Assembly: GCA_017311315.1 (NCBI GenBank)
Contig: CM029626.1
Span: 10,735,643 to 10,799,642 of the forward strand
Source of the DNA: Dendrocalamus latiflorus
Taxonomy: Eukaryota; Streptophyta; Magnoliopsida; Poales; Poaceae
Reading direction: 5' to 3'
Length of the DNA stretch: 64,000 nucleotides
Part shown: positions 23,536 through 34,565 of the stretch, one piece after another
Layout: every line of letters begins with the position of its first letter
Position numbering within the stretch: position 1 is the first letter of the stretch
Program-made: the position numbers and the translations under genes
Notes under the pieces: generated by a model
Seen by the model: the letters and a program-made list of their open reading frames with translations, nothing else
The model's database searches: none
Told to the model about the DNA's origin: nothing

Positions 23536-24774
23536 GGGCCTGTTTGGGAGAGCTCCACCAGCTCCAGATTCACAAAAAACAGATCCGGATTCAATTTTAC
23601 TAGCCAAACAGTTCTAGCTCCAGCAGCTCCACCGTGGATCTGCTCCACCAAAATCATGGATCTGACTCCAGATTCACCAAATTGGTGGAGCACCTCAAGG
23701 GGTGCTCCACCAAACTCAAGTTGGTGGAGTTGGGGAAAATTACCCACCATGCCACTGATTACACAAAAAAAACGGTTCATTCTATTTCATTCTTCTTCTC
23801 CGCACGCGACCTCCTCCCTCCTCGCCGACCGCTTCCTCCCCAACTCCCTCCTCCGCTCCCTCCTCTCGGCCTCCCCTCTCCGCGCCCTCTGCCTCTTCCC
23901 TCGCCTCCGCCGCCTCCTCTCCTCCTCCTTCCTCCCCAACGCCTACACCTTCTCCTTCCTCCTCACCTCCGCCGTATCCATCCCCGCCAGCACTAGCTCC
24001 GCTTCCCCCTCCCCTCCTCTCGCCGGCCTCGTCTCCTCGCTCCACGCCCTCGCCCTCCTCCTCGCCTGCGACGCCCACGCCTTCTTCCTCCTTGAGATGC
24101 CTCCCCACGCGATGAATTGAGAAATCACCACTTGAATCCACCGCGCACGCTTCTTCTCCGCCTCCGGCCGGCCACCGCCACTTCCGCCACCGCCCCCTCC
24201 TCAAGCGGTCCCAGGCCGATTTCTCGCGGCAGGAGCTGCCCCTCGGTGTCCCGAAGCCACCCCCGTGGTCGGTCGCCGCCCTCCGCCGCCCAAGCTTCCC
24301 CGCCACAGCGACCCGGCCGCACCGCCGCATGCGCTCGCTGCCGGCTCACCTCCATTCCCATCCGTCCACTTCGACCACACCGGTGAGCTCCCTATACCTC
24401 ACTCGTGCTTGCGCACACCTCACCTCTTTCCCCCTCTCCTCCGACCGCCGGCGCTCCAGTTCCTCCTCACCTCCGGCCAGCCACCTCACCGCCCCCCAGC
24501 CGCCGCTCCGCCTCCTCCTCTGCCGCGCGCCGTGCCCGCCCAGCCGCCGTGCCGTGCCCGTGCGCGCCGTGCTCTGCCGGCCGGGAATTCTTTTTTTTCA
24601 TTTTGCCCCCTGACGCGTGGGGCCCAGGTGGAAGTGAGATAGAGAGGGAGGTGGAGCTGTATCAAACACTTTGACGAATCCCAGATCCACGATGGAGCTG
24701 CTCCACGGTGGATCCAGCTCCAGATTCACCTTCTAGGTGGATCTGGAGCTGGTGGAGTTCTCCCAAACAGACCC
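23536..24774. mobile_element. PIF/Harbinger-type element carrying gene fragments
   Basis: The left terminus GGGCCTGTTTGGGAGAGCTC and the inverted right terminus GGGTCTGTTTGGGAGAACTC match for nearly 40 bp with few changes. The flanking TAA on both sides (23533-23535, 24775-24777) is the 3-bp target duplication typical of PIF/Harbinger and Tourist elements. The ends are rich in CCAGCTCC and CTCCACC repeats. Unlike a short Tourist MITE, the middle (about 23800-24600) is very GC-rich and coding-like and contains a PPR protein fragment. No transposase or DDE motif is seen, so it is non-autonomous. Confidence 0.78.
23809..24084 (+). pseudogene. Captured PPR protein gene fragment
   Basis: In the frame starting at 23656 the translation contains RFLPNSLLRSLLSASPLRAL, then FLPNAYTFSFLLTSAVSIP, then SLHALALLLACDAHAF. 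These are spacing and motifs typical of the first repeats of plant PLS-type pentatricopeptide proteins, which bind organellar RNA. After the last motif the frame diverges and stops, so only about 90 codons of a normal 500-700-residue protein are present. It lies fully inside the PIF-type element and so was probably acquired by it. It is not expected to be functional as an editing factor. The identification is from motif memory only. Confidence 0.55.
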
Positions 24775-27700
24775 TAAAATTTGTGTTCTTGTCCATCGCT
24801 AGAACTGAATGCTTCATATTTTGACTTCAAATATCAAACTATATTCACCAATCCCCAGTAACCAAAACAACCAGACACGCATGTTCTACCGCATCGGTTC
24901 TCGTAAAGATGTTCTGGTCACGCGTTACGTACGGTGTGCTCAGCTAGCTCTGTATAAGTATTGCGGATCTGAAGTCAGAAGAGAAGGTTACAGGGTAGTA
25001 AAAACAAAACAAATGACAGGTCCAGCCATGGCGTTCTACAGTTCCATTGGCTTTTCTTATTTGACCGATCTGCCTTCTCCAAATCCAAGGCACGCATGAA
25101 CCGAGGTTAATGCATTGCTGGCGCAGATGGAATCGTCGGTACGTGCTTACTTTTTTTTTTTACTAAAGACATGAAGGTGTGGTGAAGGAATGGCCCAGAA
25201 ATTATGCGAGACCATGATCCCACAATATTGTTGTGATCCATAATTAATTTTTGGTTTAGAGTTTATAAAGTTTAAGTTTGATTTTTGAGAGTTTGCAGTT
25301 TTTTATTTGTATTATGTTGTCAGTGGTTTTACTAAAATTGAGATCACAGTCTAACCGGCCTAGGGCAGGTAGTCAGGCCGACCTTGGAGTTTGGAGCGTA
25401 AGTTAGTTTGAGCATAATTGGTTGAGTGTGGGCACGACATAGGTGCCGTTGCTTGGGTGTATTCATAGTGCATAAAATATGTTTGGACTAACTTGCGTCA
25501 AGTTGTGAATAACTTGTGCCTAAAAATAGTTTATTGGTGTTTAATGTACAGGGAGCTTAGAGGCAACCATAGTTGACGGCGTGGACCAAGAATAGATTAG
25601 GGAATTGATACGGGGTCGCTCGATCTTCTCGACGTAGGATTGGATACTCATGTACCCTCTCTTGAATCATAGCAATCCTCCGTTGCCAATACAAAAACGA
25701 ACGCTCTTTAGTTCGCAAGATCACACGTGCCGAACTTCACGACCATCAAGCGAAAGTCCTATTACGCTCCCAATTTCTAGCGAAAAAATTGAACGATCTC
25801 AAATTGCAAGAACTCATAATTCTTATATTGAATTTAGTGGCTAACCAAAAACGTTAAAAACACGCACAATCTCATCAACTCCATTACCTAGTCTCCTGAT
25901 TCCTATTTTCTAGTCCCCCCTGTTCGTGACGGCGGCGTATACATTTATACCCCCTCCATACTTGATACAACCATTTCATGTATATGGGCCTAAGCACCAA
26001 AACGTGATGACTTCTAGCTAAAATAAATTACAGGCCTTCTCTTAATCAGCTGTTTGGGCCATAAATCACCATGCATGGCTGCCGCTTTGACCCATCCCAC
26101 GCCATGTCTTCTGGATGCATGCGGTTAGACATTGGGTCATACAATTTTAGTGTCCCAAAATCTCCTCATGTACAAACCTGAGAATAGTTAAAATACGAGC
26201 ATTAGGTAGTAACCAATTCTTATGTAAATTAACAATTATTTTACTTAGGAACAATTTCACCTGATAATATTTAATGCGGCTCAATAATTCTTTCCGATAA
26301 AATAATATATTTAACTGAAAATCATAAGACATGAGCGTATCCGCATTAGGAATGAGCTGAGGTAAGGTCAAAGAAGCCGGGCGAGATGGTTGGACTCAAG
26401 TGAGGCACAAGGAGAGACAAAGGATGTTGAAGAAAAGGTTTGAGCAATGGTTCATCGAATGGTGCGATCGGTGCAAGTACGACGTGGTCGGGAGGAACCG
26501 ACACGAGAGACTTGCCGATGCATGAGACATTAATGAACCTACACGTTGCAAGTATGGTGATTACTTGCAAAGGAGGGGATAGCCATGAACTAGGCTCGAG
26601 TAGAGGTAAAGTCCATGATCAAAGCAAAGGAAGATGGGAGCTTTGTGGATTATGGTATATGGATATTTTTGGTAAATTGTCCAATACAAAAAAGTTATGG
26701 TATACGAAACTACAATGTAGCCTTAGTGGTTTAGGCTATGGATATGCTGAAAATGCTAAGTGGATCAAGTATTGATTCACTAATGGGGTTAATAAGTATG
26801 TGTGTGTTTTGAGAAGCGTACATGTGTAAATGTAAAACTTGTTATTGTGTTGGGTTAACGGGTTAACCCATGTAAGAGTGGTTAAAACTCAACTAGAGGA
26901 GCTGGTTAGAGTTTTCCTTGTAAGCCTTTATATATAAGGAAGAAGAGAGGTGGATTAGGGTAAGCTTTGGAAGAGTTTAGTCCAAGCCTTGTGAAGAGAA
27001 ACGAGGAGAGTTAGGGTTTATGGATAGAACCTTGTGGGAGATATGAGAAACTATTGTGGTTGAGTTTTTTTTTGTCATTCTTATGCTTTGTGTATGATTA
27101 GAAAGTGGCTATAAACATTCATCTCCAAGTATCAATAGATATCCAAAAGTTGTCTAAGTCTCTCTTGTATGCTCTCATGTTGATTTCTTGATTTGGCTTG
27201 ATTTTTGTTGTTTTCTCTTTCTCTCTTAATCTTGCTTTGTGCTAAGGGCGTATCAGTGATGGATATATCTCTTGGAAACCTGATTCCATCCATCTAGTCA
27301 CTCTTCTTTGCAAGTTCTTGGTATTGCCTGGTTTTTGCTCAAGAAAGGATGATTTGGAGTTCTTTGGTTCTAGAGCTTCTGGTTTGGTTTCTTGCTATGA
27401 TTAAGCTTGCTAGGACATTTGGAAGTATATTTAAGGTCATCTTGAACATCAAGTACCCATGAGTAAGTCTTGATCCAACTTTTTAAGTTTTGCCTGATTT
27501 TGATGTAACCTTCTTTCAAACGGGAAAAAAGGTCAGAACTTTGTCAACGATTTTCTTTTATCGTTGATTGCATATGTTCCAAATATTCTAGAGAATGTGC
27601 ATATCAAATTTTAAGTAATTTAGAGTCTTGGTTTGAGAGTTGGCTCAATTTATGGTTTTATCCAATTTTGATACAACAGAGCTTCAAGAGCCAAAAGGCC

Positions 27701-28259
27701 CCAACTTGCTTATGTTCTTTCAAGATCTTTGATTCAGATATGTTCTTAAGTTCATAATCTAGCCATGGTTCAATAGGTTCTTAAGTTCATAATCTAGTCT
27801 TGGTTTAAGTTTCAAGTCTTTTGGAGTTATGGGTCAAAAGTTATACCATTTCTTGTATTTGAAATAGTGTTGAGAATATGTTTTGTTCTTGGGAAGATGT
27901 TAGACTGCGAACCAACTAGGGATCAGACCACCAATCAAGTAGCGGTTATACCACCAAGAGATCATATCGTCCTCTAGTTGGTGGTTAGACCATCAAAACC
28001 TATCAAGGCTTGTTTTGCTTGGTTTCTCTTGGATCCTTCCTTGTGAATGATTGGTATCTAATCTCCATAGCTTCTTATAACTATTGGAGTAAAGATCTTT
28101 ACTTTCTTATTTAAAAAAATATTTGAAAACAAATTAATTATGTTGATTCCTATTCACAAGCTCTAGTCGCAGTTGTCCTACAAAGTACTACCTTCCAAGC
28201 CTACAAATGACGAGATGGAGATTTGCTTTTGGCCCTTGCGTTTGGGCGCTCTGTAACTT
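24775..28259. other. Repeat-derived intergenic DNA, no gene recognised
   Basis: Only short frames occur; the largest, 26440-26775 (111 codons), has no recognisable domain. A TGTTGGGTTAACGG start at about 26846 followed by TATATATAAGG at about 26930 resembles an LTR beginning and TATA box, but I could not find its end or partner. A 38-bp imperfect duplication lies near 27738-27800. Confidence 0.35.
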
Positions 28260-29142
28260 GATCAAGCTAGCTATGCTCGAATTTGCTTGAGGTTGGTCTG
28301 TTCCAACAGTGTTGTATCGATAGGTGCAACCTGTTGATAGGAAAAATCAATGTTATGCATACATATATAAATTGATAAGTATGGAATAAGTATTGCAAGA
28401 TTAACAAACGTGAGGATCTTTGGTCTTTGTGGAATCGAGGAGTAGCTGCATATTGTGGCAAACATAGAATCCACGGGTGTTGCTCGGCGGCTGCTGGTGG
28501 CACTACATAGAATTTGTTAGTTTGAGAGGCATTACTACGAAGTGTTATATAGGATTAATGTGTACTAGCAAATACCGAAAAATCTAGATCGTGTCGCAGG
28601 GCATTGCTCCCTCCTTCGAATCTCCGTACCTCTGCAACGTACACGACGAACGACCTATGTGATTCCAAAAAGTTAACCTTAGTCATTGAGAAGGAATGAA
28701 TGTCTACAATAGAGTTATCTATGGAGGAAATGTGTTTACCTGTCGATTAATTGTGTAACAACTGTGTAGTCGGTTTTGTTCTTTTTTAGAAAATCAAGAT
28801 ATATTACACTGTTCCATTTTGGCATAATTATAATTAGAATCCAGTGGAACCTACACAGGTATATCATCATGGTCATTAAACCTAAATTCGTGTTGCTTAT
28901 AAAGTACAAATCAACAAGTATAGCCACTAGTGTAACACTTACCCCTAGTTATAGGGCATAAGTATGAATTTCTTGTTGTATTGAGCCACCAACGTCTCCG
29001 TCATGTAATTCTTGACGAATGATGCATTCTCCTCGATGATATCCATAGCGACCAAGTGTGGGTCGATGAAACTAAACGATGATTTCGTTAATCTGGGCTC
29101 TGATGGACAGGTGTCAGCTGCACGACCCTGTCGCCTGGCCAC
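28260..29142 (-). pseudogene. Decayed Ulp1-type (C48) protease ORF of transposon origin
   Basis: Three minus-strand pieces form the C-terminal half of the Ulp1-like protease carried by plant DNA transposons. Piece one (29142 to about 28946) ends YNKKFILMPYN, followed by an in-frame TAG. Piece two (about 28847-28737), after an AG acceptor, reads FHWILIIIMPKWNSVIYLDF, giving the catalytic His-Trp and the Asp of YLD, then ends at a GT donor. Piece three (about 28490-28430) reads SNTRGFYVCHNM, where the family has a catalytic Cys at the Arg position. A nonsense codon and loss of the nucleophile show that it is dead. Such frames occur in CACTA and some MULE elements; no ends of the parent element were located. 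Confidence 0.6.
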
Positions 29143-30017
29143 AGGGAGGTAAAAGTGCTATTTCTGGCAATTTTGTGCGCATACGACATTTTTATTTGCA
29201 AATATGGGTTAAAAACATGCTAAAAGTGCCAAAAATTCGGGAACTTTACCACGTAGCGCATGATGCCACCGAGGAGCATGTATGAACGATGAGACGACCT
29301 GACTGGCTGGTGGCGTATGTCCTCACTCATGTTGTTGAGGCGCTGCCTCATGCGTAGGCAGCGCCGCAATGGTGACGCGCGACGAGAAACTAGCAAAGCA
29401 CAACTGCGGCCTGCCAAGACCGGACACGATGCAATCGCCGCACAGGCCCTTTGGCCCAACAAAGGATATTTCTGGAGGTGTTTCTATACTTTTTCTTAAC
29501 AATAATTTACATAATTTTTAAAACACAATAAATACTGTATAGATATTACTTATATTTTTATATACTTGAAGATTAATGCTATTTTTGTTAGAGAGAAAAA
29601 ACATAAAAACACTTCTCAGCATTCATACACGGGTATGGATACGGCTAAGCAAAAAGCCAACCGGCTTTGGGAGCGGAAAGGCTTCCTATCTGTTGGGCGG
29701 CCTTGGCACACGACAAAAGCCCACCATTTTCCCCTGACCTTTGCTCCATCCGCAGCAGAGGAAAAAGCCCAAGAGTTGCTCGTCACCACCCCGCCGCGAC
29801 CGCCTCCGCCTCGCCACCGACCACCGGCCCAACCCAAAAGCACATCTCGCCGCATGCACACCACGCTGCCCACCCGAATCAGAACGCCTCGGCTTGGCGC
29901 AGCGTCGCTGTATACAGGCAGAGGCGGCAGGCAGTGAGTGAAGCGGCGAGCTCCTCCAGAAGCCTCGCCACCCTCCGCATCGCTCGAGCAGCAACACAAC
30001 AAGCTTGGAAATCTCCG
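29143..30017 (+). promoter_or_regulatory. Upstream region of the CURT1D-like gene
   Basis: This region links the transposon remnant to the gene. The last about 120 bp before the ATG are GC-rich and leader-like. Short frames on both strands (29566-30146) overlap the first exon and are not recognisable. No distinct TATA box could be assigned. Confidence 0.35.
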
Positions 30018-32443
30018 ATGGCCGCCCCCACCCACGCCGGCGCCGCGCTCGTGCGCCTCCCTCTCCGCCCCGCGCCGGCCTCCCTGCCAAAGCATGGTAC
30101 GCTTCCACTCTCAGTTCGAATCCCGCGGAACTATTACGGGAGTTAAAAACCTAAAACCCTAGTTTTGCTCTAGGTTTTGGCCGCGCCGGGGCCAAGTCGC
30201 TGTCCTTGCGGGCGACGAAGGGCTCCGACGACTTCAGAGCTCTGGTCTCCGAGAAGCCCGCGGAGCCAGCGCCGGGGAAGCGGGAGGGGTGGGAGGGTTT
30301 TGGCCGGAAGATGAGTAATGGGGAGGAGGAGGAGGCGCAGATGCAGGGCGGCGAGTCGGCTTCGTGGAGTGTTCTCAACCAGATCGGCGTCGAGGTGAGC
30401 GCGTGCGCCCGCCCCCGCCTGCTTGTTGTATTGCCGATTTGAAACGAATGATTTAGGTGTAGGTGGCGGAGATCTTGTCATGACCAGCATTTCAATATCG
30501 AAACGAGAGCAAGGTTGCTCACTGTTTTTGTTCAGCACAAAAGATTAACTCAAAGTAGGGAGCATATTGCTTGATGAGTGCAAAATCGTAGCTGATTCGT
30601 TCCACACACACAGAACAAACAAGTGCCATGGCCATCTTTGGATTGTGGTGATAAATTAGTTCGAGTTGTTTATTTTGGTATAAATGGTTGGTGCTGGGAC
30701 TTTGGTGCTTTTGTCCTAGCAACAATGTTAATATAATGATTGGTGGTATTCTTGACACTGTATCTGATTTTGTATTGTAAATGGTAATCTTTTGAGAAAA
30801 TCAGTTGCCAACATATCAACCACCGCAGGCTATCTACTTTTAGTCCGTGAGCACTGAAATCACAACTGAGTTCCCCTGTGTTGTCTCTTTCATAGAAGTG
30901 ACTATTCTTAGCACCTCTAAAAAACTATTTGATGAACTACATATACCTGTGAAAAAAAGAAAAACTACTTTATGAGACATTAGAAATGATTTGCAAATCC
31001 TTTTTCAAACGAACAATTAACAAATACTAGTAGCAACTTATATGCTGGATTCAGAATCACTGACAACTTTGATCACAGTATTTAGCTTTTTATATTTGAT
31101 GGAATACATTTAGCTACCGTCTGGATCTTACAAAAGGAAATGAATCACACAGTAGGCCTTTTCAGTTCATACAAACTGCAATTCTGACAAATGAATAATG
31201 AATTACACAGTAATTGTTTATTTTTTGTGTCGTTAGAATACTTTCAGATTCATCAGGGCCAATATCATTTTTGAAAATTTACTTTTCTCCTTAACTTCCA
31301 TTTCATTGCTCTAAAGGTAATTCATGATGTCATGAAATGATATTTGTTCTGGATTTGTGTTTGTTCTGCTATGCTTAAAATGCCTATTAAAGCTTCCTGA
31401 TAGTACATTCCACCTAATGCCAAGAATGTCAAGAATGCAATTTTTCAATGGCTTACCTCTATGAACAATTCTTATGTAGTTGGACTCTGACAAATCATAT
31501 ACTGCCCTCATTTATGGGACATCTGCTCTTGTTGCTATTTGGATATCATCAATTGTGGTTTCTGCACTTGACTCAGTCCCCATGGTACGTAACTCTTACT
31601 CTCTCTCTCTCTTTCTCTCTGTGTGTGTGTGTGTGTTTTAGATAAAGGATATAAAATCCGGCCTCTATATCGTGTGTGACAAGACAATATACACCTTGTT
31701 CAAAAACTTTGGTATACGTACAAATTTTTTTGAACCTTGACCACTAATATATCTATAGATATCAATTGGAACAAGAAAATGATACTAGTAGATTCATGAT
31801 TTCATCGTCAAAAAACACTTTCATAATATTGTACTTTTAGTACTTGAAGTAGCATATGACAAGAAGTCAAGAACTAATGATCACACTTTTATTTTGGAGA
31901 TTACATAAAGTCAAAAGTAGCAATAGTTTTGAACCAGAGGGATTATTTCATAGTTTTATTTGATGAAAATGACGGGCAGTGTAAAACTCGCCATTTTTAC
32001 CCAATTGACAAAAACTGATCGGTTTGTGACTAGTTTCCGGAATTCTAGCTAATTGCTATGAGTTGCTGGACCTTACTGAAACAATTACCTGGTCACCTTC
32101 AACAATCGTACTAGCTCTAAAAGTACCTTTTGTCAATAAGTTTTGGAAATACTGTGGACAACGCATATGGAAATTTGTGAATACTGTGTCATAATAACAC
32201 GATTGCATGAGCAGGTTCCTCAGGTGATGGAAGTTGTTGGGCTTGGATTCACAGTTTGGTTCACCTCGCGATATCTGATATTTAAGGTGATTGTTATACC
32301 CTTACTGAAGTACCCGTGTCCTCTTATATTGCCCTGCTAGGCTCTTACTGATACTTCTGCTTGTGGTGCAGGAGAACAGGGATGAATTGATCACCAGAAT
32401 TGGCTACATTAAGAAGCAGATACTTGGGTCTCGTGAGGACTGA
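30018..32443 (+). CDS. CURT1D: CURVATURE THYLAKOID 1D-like chloroplast protein, 5 exons, 182 aa
   Basis: Exons: 30018-30096, 30174-30394, 31480-31584, 32215-32286, 32372-32443. All introns are GT-AG, and the 549 nt stay in one frame. The N-terminus is rich in Ala, Arg and Pro without acidic residues, a chloroplast transit peptide. A charged linker (about 40-95) precedes the CAAD domain: LDSDKSYTALIYGTSALVAI starts a first membrane helix ending WISSIVVSAL. A second helix lies in VMEVVGLGFTVWFTSRYLIF, followed by the conserved ENRDELITRI...KKQILGSRED helix. CURT1 proteins oligomerise at grana margins and bend thylakoid membranes. The WSVLNQIGVE segment before helix one and the D-S-[DE] C-terminus look closest to CURT1D, which is from memory; the CURT1 family call is firmer. 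It lies about 2.1 kb upstream of the plastid isomerase gene on the same strand. Intron 3 holds a CT/GT microsatellite. Confidence 0.9.
31595..31636. repeat. CT/GT microsatellite in CURT1D intron 3
   Basis: Ten bases after the exon 3 donor, a (CT)n tract with one TTT interruption runs into (GT)8. It is likely length-polymorphic. Confidence 0.9.
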
Positions 32444-34510
32444 GCAATTTTCCTGCATTCCATGACCGAGTAGTTCTAGCGAAAAATTGTTCCAGTTATC
32501 GCAGAAGGTGTTTATGAAGACGAATTGGTACCCATGCTTGGTTTTCTTGTAAAAAAACGTCCTGAATATTTTTGTGTTTGAGGTGGCATGTTCTGAATAT
32601 TATTATGCAATATTAGGCTTTCCTGCAGATTTCAAGTGCAAAATAGTATGTGAATTGTGGCATTACATGACAAGGCTATTACACCTTTGCGTTGCTTCCG
32701 TTGAAATGAAGAGTAGGGTCTGCACACTCCATGCTGTGTTTGAACGTCATTCGTCCTGTTGGGGTGGCTATTTTTCCATATAGTTCATGACCATACAGCT
32801 GGCATCAGGTGGCTGCCGACTGCCGTCCCTGTCGATGGGTTACCAAGAGGAGTTCCTTCCTCTGACCCGATTTGTGGTTTGCAGCCTCGTGTCATACGTT
32901 GGTGTTGAAAATTTTGAGAATATACTATTCCCGCCCTTCACCAACCTATAATGTTCTCTTTTATTTCTTCTATCTGCATACACAAAATTTCTCTTCCAAT
33001 TCCTCTCATTAAAACAGAAACAAAAATTCTTTCTTGCCCTTGCTGCCTCGAACTCTGAAATCTGAGCTACTCCCCCGGAGAAATATTTAGCTTCCCGGTT
33101 TCAGCTATGACCCGTGTTTTTCGTAACGATTACGTGTCTGACTCCTGAGGATGATGAAAAGTCAAACGAGCAGCCCAAATAGTAGTTGCTCAGTGATGAA
33201 GCATTTGGTTTCCTAAAACTAAACGACCATTAACCCATCAGAGGAGGGAGGAGCCAATCGCTTTCCTGAAGCTAAACGGCCATTAGCGTTGAGCGTGAGG
33301 CAGTAATCGTTGGGTTCCGCCTCAGGACGACCATTAGACATGCGACTGGGCAATAAGGCAGGAGAGGTTCACCCTAATTAATCTCCTGACGAAAGGTGCA
33401 TGCCATCATCGATACTAGACAAAGGGGAAGATGGGCACATACATGTAGCCATGTAGGCACGCTCTTTGCAAATTTCTGCTCTCTTTGTTTTAAAAGTTGA
33501 TGCAATACTTACACTTTTGAAAGTATCTTAACTGATGCAGCAGCTCAGGTTGAATCATCACTTCAGCACACGACTACACGTGCAACACAAGTGCCCATCA
33601 AAACCACGAGTCTCAAAACAGGAGAGACGAAAGTGCCATCAAAATCAAACCACAACTCTACTTTTCAGCAGCAGAGAAGCAAACCCACACGGAGTAAACA
33701 CGGCAAATTTTTGAATATATTGCTTTATTGGTACTACTCTTTTTCAGTTTTCAGTTTCTGTTTTAGATTTTTTTAATAGTAACTAGTTTTTAAACGAAAT
33801 ATTTTTTAAGATATAGTCTACTAGTTAATTATAGTACATACTGTACCGACTTCATTTATATCGATAAAAATCACATGTACTATATAATTTCTCGTACGAA
33901 CAGGCCAAAAGATAACAACCATAGTCAAAAGCTATATATAAGCCTAGGTAAAAAAACAGGTCCGTTAACTCCTTCCGACGGTCGCCATCCAAGTAGCGGA
34001 AACCAGCCAATTTCCAGAAACGCAGCACCAGCTGCACGCCCAAATCAGAGATGAAAAACATGGCAAATTTTCGAAATGTACGGACGTAAATACGCGAATA
34101 TCTCCGCTGCTCGACCGCGAGTCCCTCGCTTTAATTTTTTGTAGCTTTGTCCCGTACCCGTCGCGTCCCCTCACAAAAAGATCCTCGGGCCCACCTACCA
34201 TTCTTCCAGCCACCACCGCCGCTCGCCGTCGCCGTCTCCCCCGTCCAGATCTTTCCGCCCCCCGCCGGCGACAGCGTAGCCCCCCACACGTGCGACCGCC
34301 TCCCCGCCGTCGCTCGCACGCTGTTGCCCCGCCCAGAAGCTAACATGTGGGTCATGCATATGCCCACTGACAGGTGGGTCCGCCTCTGGTGACGTGTCTG
34401 GTCTCGGCCTGTGTCTTCTCCCTCCCCCAAATAAAGCCAAACCCAGCGAGGCTCCGAACTCCTCGTGGACTCCAAAGCTGAACCCCGCCCCTCTCTCTCT
34501 CCGGTGGTTG
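32444..34510. other. Intergenic region and promoter of the plastid PGI gene
   Basis: The left part holds the 3' UTR of the CURT1D-like gene and AT-rich DNA with no gene. Near 33813-33885 is a TCACATG-containing stretch that resembles sequences at 15674 and 59436 (old dispersed repeat). From about 34140 the DNA becomes GC-rich; CCAAATAAAGCC at about 34428 is a possible TATA-like element about 135 bp before the PGI start codon. Confidence 0.35.
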
Positions 34511-34528
34511 ATGCGCGTGGGCTCGTAG
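34511..34528 (+). promoter_or_regulatory. Minimal upstream ORF before PGI start
   Basis: ATG at 34511 is followed by four codons and TAG at 34526-34528 (MRVGS), 37 nt before the main ATG. If the transcript starts upstream, as its position in the likely leader suggests, it could lower initiation at the main start. Function is inferred from position only. Confidence 0.3.
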
Positions 34529-34565
34529 GCGAGGGGCAGCTACGCCTGCTACGACTCCGGCGCCG

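Noticed and set aside
23782..24330. 182-codon minus-strand Gly/Glu-rich frame
   Set aside because: It is the reverse of the GC-rich PPR-like segment; low-complexity composition and no domain.
29616..30146. Several 123-159-codon frames around the CURT1D first exon
   Set aside because: They are shadows of the GC-rich leader and exon 1; only the frame starting at 30018 splices into the CAAD domain.
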